A stretch of DNA of 38,393 nucleotides, from NCBI GenBank assembly GCA_025060135.1, contig JANXCY010000002.1, positions 106,623-145,015 of the forward strand. The letters run 5' to 3'. This document shows positions 33,337-38,393 of this stretch, piece after piece; position 1 is the stretch's first letter, and each line of letters opens with the position of its first letter. Position numbers and translations under genes: made by a program. The notes beneath the pieces are model-generated. The model was not told the DNA's origin and ran no database searches. It worked only from the letters and a program-made list of their open reading frames with translations. The DNA is from Anaerolineae bacterium. Its GTDB lineage: Bacteria; Chloroflexota; Anaerolineae; B4-G1; DUEL01.

Positions 33337-35108
33337 TGTATCAACAGGTCTATTTCATCTCCAAACGGACCGGCACCTATGCCGACGTCCTTCTGGCCTA
33401 TGGCCTGGCGGTTCTCCTGGACCGGCTCGCCGAGTGGGCGAAGGGCCCCTTCGCCAAACCCCGGATCACCCTCGCCGACGCTGGCCCTTGCTACGAGGTT
33501 CGCTTAAGCGAGCCGGTGCGGGAACAGTGGGTGTCGGAGGGCTTCTTCTTCCGCAGCCCGGCCCCCTTCCTGACCAGTCGGCGCACCCAGGAAGAGAACA
33601 TCCCCCCAGACACGGACACACGAGACGTGGACAGGACCTGGGAACAGGTGCGGACCTACCAGACGATTCGCTCTACTCTCTGGGAGGAGGGAATACGGGG
33701 CACGGACCTGGAACAGCAACTGAAGGACCAGCAGCCGCCGGAAGATTGGACCACCGTGGCCTTCCTGGGCGACTGGCGCACTCAGGCCACGGACATCTAC
33801 AACCGAATCGTGGCCCAATGGGCGACCAGCCGCGATCTCGCAGCCGAACACGTCCGGACCATCCTCCAGATGTTCGCTGCTCCCGAGGGCGATGAGAAGT
33901 CCCTCCGGGCCTGGGAGAAGGCTGCCAAAGAGCGCGGGATGCGGGTTCGGGAAACGGCCTCCCAGGTCCTCAACCCCAACCAGGGCAAGGGGCTCAGCGA
34001 GCCCAAGGCCAACGCACTCCGTATGGACAACATCAAAGACCGCCCCTGGCTGGAGGAGTTCCTCAAGACGGTGGGCCTGTGGGCCTGTTTGATTCCCCGT
34101 CGGGTAGTAGACGTGGAGGACTGGAAGGCCTATGTCCTGGCACCTCTGCGCCTGGACTGGCGAGTCCATCGGGAGGTCGTCGGCCGGTTCCGGCGGTACC
34201 TGTGGAACGAGCGCCGTCGGGACGAGACCAGCCTGAAGTCCGATATCACCAGCTTGCTTTTGTTCACCAAGGCCTGGCTGGATTATGTGGAGGCAGCGGC
34301 TCAGGACGGGATGGACTTTGACGCCGACCTGGAGTTCGGGGCTCCGGAGAAAGCGGTGGCTGGCTTCCACGTCGCACAGTTCAAACTCCTCAGCCGCAAC
34401 GCCTACACCGTGGTGAACCTCTCCTTCCTGAACCTGCCTCGCTGGACGGGGACCCCTCGTACGCGGGGGGACGTTCTCTCGCTGAGGGAAGTCATAGACG
34501 AACATCTGGCCGTGATTCGGGAAATAGACGAAGCGCGCAGCGACGGCTACAACCTGTTGCGCGCATACCGGAACTTTGTTGCCGGGAACGACTGGGATGC
34601 CTTCTTTGAATTCACTGCCGGGTACAGCCACGAGATTCTCCGACGGTACGCAGGAGGCGCCCGATGGGTGCCTACATTCAGCACAGACCACCTTAGGAGG
34701 TTGATGATGGCCGCCAACAAGTCTCTTCTGCCTATTCTGAAGAACGAGGGCTTCCAGAACGTGGCCTACGCCATCCGCCACAGTACTGTCATCCCCCAGA
34801 GCCGCAAGGCCCGCGGGCAGGACTCCCTCTACGACGTGCGCTACGGCCTGGGAGCCGAACTCAAGCGCAAGGCCACCGTGCGCGATGAGTTCATCGTTGC
34901 CCTCTGCGAATTTATGCAGAGTTACAACCAGGAGAACGTCCAGAAACTGGAGAACACTGGGCAGCAGTTGCGCCGCGACCTGCGCACGACCGACATCGAC
35001 GAAATCGTGCGCCTGGTGGACGAACACGGTTCCGAAGTGGTCGCCAGCCTGCTGGTCGCCTACGGCTACGCCCGGGAGCCGCGGGAAGCCGAGGATTCGG
35101 CCCCGTAG
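33336..35108 (+). CDS. Type I large subunit, Cas8-like
   Basis: A 590-residue protein at the place of cas8, between cas3 and cas7. It begins YFISKRTGTYADVLLAYGLA. The C-terminal helical part contains YDVRYGLGAELKRKA and EFIVALCEFMQSYNQEN. It is best explained as the Cas8 subunit that recognises the PAM and holds Cas5; a Cas8a-type relation is inferred from the DevR-type Cas7 next door, but the subtype was not proven. AAGGAGG precedes ATG 33336 by 4 nt. An internal SD and ATG at 34695-34707 suggest that its C-terminus is also made separately. Confidence 0.72.
   Translation: MYQQVYFISKRTGTYADVLLAYGLAVLLDRLAEWAKGPFAKPRITLADAGPCYEVRLSEPVREQWVSEGFFFRSPAPFLTSRRTQEENIPPDTDTRDVDRTWEQVRTYQTIRSTLWEEGIRGTDLEQQLKDQQPPEDWTTVAFLGDWRTQATDIYNRIVAQWATSRDLAAEHVRTILQMFAAPEGDEKSLRAWEKAAKERGMRVRETASQVLNPNQGKGLSEPKANALRMDNIKDRPWLEEFLKTVGLWACLIPRRVVDVEDWKAYVLAPLRLDWRVHREVVGRFRRYLWNERRRDETSLKSDITSLLLFTKAWLDYVEAAAQDGMDFDADLEFGAPEKAVAGFHVAQFKLLSRNAYTVVNLSFLNLPRWTGTPRTRGDVLSLREVIDEHLAVIREIDEARSDGYNLLRAYRNFVAGNDWDAFFEFTAGYSHEILRRYAGGARWVPTFSTDHLRRLMMAANKSLLPILKNEGFQNVAYAIRHSTVIPQSRKARGQDSLYDVRYGLGAELKRKATVRDEFIVALCEFMQSYNQENVQKLENTGQQLRRDLRTTDIDEIVRLVDEHGSEVVASLLVAYGYAREPREAEDSAP
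34707..35108 (+). CDS. Internally translated Cas11-like small subunit, in frame within cas8
   Basis: Inside cas8 the sequence AGGAGG (34695-34700) is followed by in-frame ATG codons at 34704 (3 nt) and 34707 (6 nt). Starting at 34707 gives 133 residues (MAANKSLLPILKNEG at the N-terminus) that are largely helical, the size of Cas11. Internal translation of Cas11 from cas8 is established for types I-B, I-C and I-D. No separate cas11 gene is present in this cluster. The SD and start are seen in the sequence; the role is inferred. Confidence 0.72.
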   Translation: MAANKSLLPILKNEGFQNVAYAIRHSTVIPQSRKARGQDSLYDVRYGLGAELKRKATVRDEFIVALCEFMQSYNQENVQKLENTGQQLRRDLRTTDIDEIVRLVDEHGSEVVASLLVAYGYAREPREAEDSAP

Positions 35109-35143
35109 CCCGAAACCGCAAAATCCTTTCTGGAGGTGCCAAA

Positions 35144-36103
35144 ATGTCCCAACTCAAACCTGTCTACAGCCTTTCCATCTCCGGCCGCCTGACGCTGGAA
35201 ATGCACTCCCTCAACAACGAAGGCAGCGAGGGCAACCAGACGATGACCCGGACGGTGACGCTGGTAGATACGGACGGGTCTATCCACAAGGTGAACGCCA
35301 TCAGCGGCGACATGTTCAAACACATCCAGGCGGAACACTTCTACCTGCTGGCGCGGGAGCGGGGCCTCCCCCTCTGCGCCGGATGCCAGACCTTCCGCTC
35401 CGACCGCATCCTGGGGGATAGCCAGTTCCTGAGCACCCTCCCCAGCCGGGACGAGGAGACCATCAACGCGCTCCTGCGGCACTGCGCGCTGGACGACGCC
35501 GAGGGCACGCTGATCGCCCGGGGGGCCCGTTCTATCCCCCGCAAGTCGGTCGCCGAGTTCGGTTGGGTCGTCGGCCTGCCCGAAAAAGTCCGCACCGAGT
35601 CCTACTTTCATGTCCGCTACGCTCAGGAGCGGGGCGGCGAAGGGGAGGAGGCCCAGGCCCAGCCCATCTTCCACCGGCCCGCCTCGTCCGGCATCTACGC
35701 CGCTGTCGCCACCTTTGAACTGGCCCGCATCGGCTTCAACGACATCAGCCAGACCTATGCGATAGAAGAGAAGGAGCGGCTGCGGCGTTATCGGACCTTC
35801 CTGGAGAGCGTCCTCTACACCTTCGTGGAGCCCAACGGCGCTATGCGCGGCACCCAGAACCCCCACATCGTCGCCTTTGACGGCGTCATCACCGTCAGCC
35901 ACGCCGTCCTGCCCGCGCCGACCATCAGCCCTCTGAGCGATAATTATAAGGAGCAGGTCCAGCAAGTCGCCCGAGCGCTGGACCCCGAGGGCACGCGGCT
36001 GTTGGTCTATCCCTTCGGCAACATGGCCGAATTTGCCGCCACTATGCGGCAGATTATAGAGGGGACCCGCTCCTATCGGCTGTTCGGCGAAAGCGGAGGA
36101 TGA
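35144..36103 (+). CDS. cas7: Cas7 backbone subunit, DevR/Csa2/Cst2 family
   Basis: A 319-residue RAMP backbone subunit of Cascade. SISGRLTLEMHSLNNEGSEG at the N-terminus, NAISGDMFKHIQAEHF, and DGVITVSHAVLPAPTISPLS are typical of DevR-type Cas7. GGAGG lies about 7 nt before the ATG. It overlaps the next ORF at ATGA, supporting coupled production with Cas5. Confidence 0.9.
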   Translation: MSQLKPVYSLSISGRLTLEMHSLNNEGSEGNQTMTRTVTLVDTDGSIHKVNAISGDMFKHIQAEHFYLLARERGLPLCAGCQTFRSDRILGDSQFLSTLPSRDEETINALLRHCALDDAEGTLIARGARSIPRKSVAEFGWVVGLPEKVRTESYFHVRYAQERGGEGEEAQAQPIFHRPASSGIYAAVATFELARIGFNDISQTYAIEEKERLRRYRTFLESVLYTFVEPNGAMRGTQNPHIVAFDGVITVSHAVLPAPTISPLSDNYKEQVQQVARALDPEGTRLLVYPFGNMAEFAATMRQIIEGTRSYRLFGESGG

Positions 36104-36105
36104 GG

Positions 36106-36819
36106 ATGGGCTGGCTGGTTGCGCGTTACCAACCGGTGGGTCTCTTCTCCCTCCGGCCGGGGGAGACCACCGCAACGGGAGGGCAGAGTTTGCTGATTCC
36201 CACGCCCTTCGCCATCCGGACGGCGCTCCTGGACGCGGCGATTCGGGTCCAGGGGGTAGCGCAGGGCCCTCGGGCCTTTGAGGCCATCCGAGCCCTGCGC
36301 CTGGCCCTCCTTCCTCCGCCGCAGGCCGCAGTCAGCGGCCTCCTCGTCAAAATCCTCAAGCCGGAACGGGAGGCCGAAGAGCGCGGCCGGGCGATGCAGC
36401 GCACTGTGGCCTTCCGGGAGTACGTCCACCTCCAGGGAACCCTGGCGCTGGCTCTGGGGGGCGACCCAGCCCGTCTGGAGGAGGTGGCCCCCCTGCTGAC
36501 CCACATCACCTACCTGGGCAAGCGGGGCTCCTTTCTCCAACTGCTGGCGCCGCCGGAATGGACGGAAACGCCGGACGACCGCCCACCGGAAGGGTTTGTT
36601 CCCCTGATCCCGTGGAATGGGGCCGGTTCTTCCGCCTTCCCCCTGGGCCACATCCAGCGCCTGGACGATTGGGGACCGGACCTGACCTTTGAGAAGGTCA
36701 ACGTATACACATCCGAGGGGATCCGGCTCGGGCGCGACCGGGTTCGGTTTGACGTCGTGCTCCCCTATCGGCTGGTTCGGGCCGGCCGCGGGTTCGCGGT
36801 ATATGCCTGGACCCTTTGA
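36106..36819 (+). CDS. cas5: Cas5 subunit
   Basis: A 237-residue Cas5 that caps the crRNA 5' end. WLVARYQPVGLFSLRPGETT and IPTPFAIRTALLDAAIR are the Cas5 N-terminal fold, and THITYLGKRGSFLQLL follows. An ATG at 36100 abuts GGAGG; ATG 36106 lies 6 nt after it and was preferred, as seen for lysZ. The longer start would overlap the cas7 stop by ATGA and remains possible. Confidence 0.85.
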   Translation: MGWLVARYQPVGLFSLRPGETTATGGQSLLIPTPFAIRTALLDAAIRVQGVAQGPRAFEAIRALRLALLPPPQAAVSGLLVKILKPEREAEERGRAMQRTVAFREYVHLQGTLALALGGDPARLEEVAPLLTHITYLGKRGSFLQLLAPPEWTETPDDRPPEGFVPLIPWNGAGSSAFPLGHIQRLDDWGPDLTFEKVNVYTSEGIRLGRDRVRFDVVLPYRLVRAGRGFAVYAWTL

Positions 36820-36902
36820 GGGGGTCTTCCCTTCTGACCAAGGAAAACCTTTTTGCAGCGGCGATGCCGCCGCCACGAAAAACAGCCTTTAAGGAGGTCG
36901 CG

Positions 36903-37976
36903 TTGCTCTCCTTTACAGCCCACCGCCTGCATTTCATCGCCGAAGTCCGAACGCCGATGGAACTGAACGAGCACCAGGGGTCGGCCATCCGGGGCGCGCT
37001 CTTCCACGCCCTGCGGAACCGCTTTTGCGCCAACCGGGAGGCGCAAGAGTGCGCCCTCTGCCCCCTGGTCGCCGCCTGCCCCGTCGCCTTCCTGGTGAGC
37101 ACCCTCCGGCCCGAAAGCCGCCGGGGCCGGGACATCCCCCGCCCCTTCACCCTCCAGCCGCCCCTCCCCGGCAGCGGCCATCCTGTCCGGCGGGGGGACC
37201 GTCTCGCCTTCCGCTACGAGCCGGGCGAGCGGCTGGAATTTGGTCTCACCCTCTACGCCCGCGCCTTGCAACTCTTTCCCTACGTCGTTCTGGCGGTGAG
37301 CGAATTTGAGCGCGGCGGAATCGGGCGCCGGACGGAGCAGGCCGACGGCTGCTGGCGGCGAGGCACCCTGACCATCCGCGAAATCTGGGCGGAGAACCCC
37401 CTCACCGGCGAGCGCCAACCCGTCCTCCGCGCCGGCGACCGCATGGTCCAGGTGCCGGATGTCCCCATTACCCATGCTCAGGTGGTCGCCGTGCCGGTTC
37501 CTCCGCCGGGCGCCGTCGTTACCCTGCACTTCCGCACCCCGGTCCGGCTCGTTGAGGAGGGGGCCCTGGTCAAGCCCCACCGGTTCACCTTCCGCCCCTT
37601 CTTTCAGCGGCTGATGGAGCGGCTGGAAGCGCTGAGCGGCCACTATGCCGACACCCCCCGGGTCTTTGACGACCCCAAGGGCCTCATCGCCGCCGCCGGG
37701 CAGGTGGAGGTGGTGGAGAACCGCCTGCGCTGGGAGGAGGTGTGGAGTTACTCCACGCGGCGTCGGGACGAATCCCCCATCTCCGGTCTGCTGGGCTCCG
37801 TCTCCCTGCGGGCCGGCGATTGGACCCCCTTCTGGCCCTGGCTCCTCTGGGGCCAGTTCACCCACGTGGGAAAGGACGCGGTGAAGGGGAATGGGTGGTA
37901 TGGAGTGGGGAGTGGGGAGTGGGGAATGAAGCCGGAGCAGTTGACAATTGGAGAAATCGGAATACACTATATCTGA
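36903..37976 (+). CDS. cas6: Cas6 pre-crRNA endonuclease with an N-terminal four-cysteine cluster
   Basis: A 357-residue RAMP-type Cas6 from TTG 36903, which has AAGGAGG 5 nt upstream. An N-terminal Cys cluster (C42, C50, C53, C59; CANREAQECALCPLVAACP) likely binds a metal. SAIRGALFHALRN is typical of this Cas6 family, and the C-terminal half has SGLLGSVSLRAG and HVGKDAVKGNGWY (Gly-rich loop). The last 20 or so residues come from a GGAGTGG heptamer array, so the natural end was probably just after GNGWY. It probably makes crRNAs for both the type I and type III modules. Confidence 0.85.
   Translation: MLSFTAHRLHFIAEVRTPMELNEHQGSAIRGALFHALRNRFCANREAQECALCPLVAACPVAFLVSTLRPESRRGRDIPRPFTLQPPLPGSGHPVRRGDRLAFRYEPGERLEFGLTLYARALQLFPYVVLAVSEFERGGIGRRTEQADGCWRRGTLTIREIWAENPLTGERQPVLRAGDRMVQVPDVPITHAQVVAVPVPPPGAVVTLHFRTPVRLVEEGALVKPHRFTFRPFFQRLMERLEALSGHYADTPRVFDDPKGLIAAAGQVEVVENRLRWEEVWSYSTRRRDESPISGLLGSVSLRAGDWTPFWPWLLWGQFTHVGKDAVKGNGWYGVGSGEWGMKPEQLTIGEIGIHYI
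37902..37929 (+). repeat. Four degenerate heptamers in the cas6 3' end
   Basis: GGAGTGG three times, then GGAATGA, in frame within the cas6 C-terminus. Confidence 0.85.
37941..37968 (+). promoter_or_regulatory. Promoter of the second cmr1, inside the cas6 3' end
   Basis: TTGACA (37941-37946), 16 nt, then TACACT (37963-37968). The start near 37975 lies 31 nt before the second cmr1 ATG. Confidence 0.65.
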
Positions 37977-38005
37977 AACCGCTTGAAGCAGGACAGGAGG
38001 TCAGT

Positions 38006-38393
38006 ATGAGCGAATTACAGATTCACCTGAAAACTCTCACCCCCCTCTGGACCGGCGGGGTGGACCAGACCTGCGACCGCCTGCACGAGACGGGGCTCAT
38101 CGGTTCCCTGCGCTGGTGGTACGAGGCCCTGGTGCGCGGCCTGGGCGGCTATGCCTGCGACCCGACGAGCGAAGACCGCTGCGAGTATGACCCGAAACAG
38201 GCCGACCCGCCCGAAAAGCAACTCTGCGCCGCGTGTTATCTCTTCGGCTGCACCGGCTGGGCGCGGAAGTTCCGGCTGAAGGTATCGAATGGACAAAATC
38301 TCTTCAATGGACAGAATATCTTGATACCAAGCGGGGGAAAACACCAAACAAAGAAAGGTGAACGGGCAGGTGGTTGGTTTGTCTTCAACGAAA
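38006..38393 (+). CDS. cmr1: Second Cmr1, N-terminal part only
   Basis: The frame from ATG 38006 (CAGGAGG 5 nt before) is open to the window end, giving 129 residues. LKTLTPLWTGGVDQ, TGLIGSLRWWYEALVRGLGG and CAACYLFGCTGWARKFRL are typical of Cmr1. It has a cysteine-rich stretch that the Cmr1 at 21832 lacks, so the two are distinct paralogues. A short duplication (NGQNLFNGQNIL) is visible near 38288-38320. It probably opens another type III-B module downstream. Confidence 0.9.
   Translation, partial: MSELQIHLKTLTPLWTGGVDQTCDRLHETGLIGSLRWWYEALVRGLGGYACDPTSEDRCEYDPKQADPPEKQLCAACYLFGCTGWARKFRLKVSNGQNLFNGQNILIPSGGKHQTKKGERAGGWFVFNE

Noticed and set aside
33504-35027. 507-codon minus-strand ORF opposite cas8
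   Set aside because: Antisense shadow with no recognisable domain, within a well-ordered plus-strand cas operon.

Overview
The window looks like a chromosomal segment of a Gram-indeterminate, probably thermophilic Chloroflexota bacterium. The evidence is indirect: GC-rich DNA, an amino-group-carrier (LysW) lysine/arginine pathway, Thr-Pro-rich linkers on exported proteins, large GT39-like membrane proteins with C-terminal beta-domains, and a Csx15-type ring nuclease. No rRNA, tRNA or CRISPR array was seen.

Positions 1-4922 hold a minus-strand LysW operon: lysW, two tandem lysX-like ATP-grasp ligases, lysY, lysZ and the 5' part of lysJ. It starts from a near-consensus promoter (4842-4870). 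The leader encodes a 35-residue, arginine-rich peptide and can fold into a classical 1:2 / 2:3 / 3:4 attenuator. Arg codons tile segment 1 exactly, so the operon appears to be controlled by arginine supply. With two LysX paralogues, this suggests a shared arginine/lysine pathway.

Positions 4922-20477 hold mostly housekeeping genes. They are a lipoprotein-type PBP (apparently leaderless), a frameshifted membrane-protein gene, rsmG, a GT39-like gene, rpe (near-leaderless), rpmB divergent from an asp23 (yloU)-fakA (yloV) pair, degV with a decayed second degV, a minus-strand pth-hypB-hypC group, an exported Thr-Pro-rich protein and a second GT39-like gene. Several gene boundaries carry short degenerate tandem arrays of 7-13-bp units. 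Some of these have run into coding ends.

Positions 20586-29474 hold a complete type III-B (Cmr) locus. A CARF-like/ring-nuclease-like protein fused to a LuxR-type HTH comes first, then cmr1-cmr6 in an ATGA-overlapping string, then a Card1/Can2-like cOA-activated nuclease and a Csx15 ring nuclease. Cas10 (Cmr2) has an intact GGDD cyclase motif but no N-terminal HD nuclease. Cmr6 carries a C-terminal cold-shock-like domain.

Positions 29476-37976 hold a type I module: WYL-type regulator, Cas3 with a C-terminal HD domain, a Cas8-like large subunit, Cas7, Cas5 and a four-cysteine Cas6. There is no separate cas11 gene. The 3' end of cas8 has a strong internal Shine-Dalgarno and in-frame ATG that would give a 133-residue Cas11-like product. 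From 38006 a second, different Cmr1 begins behind its own promoter, so another type III-B module probably follows outside the window. cas1, cas2 and arrays are absent here; the type III-B module may borrow crRNAs from the Cas6 encoded by the type I cluster.
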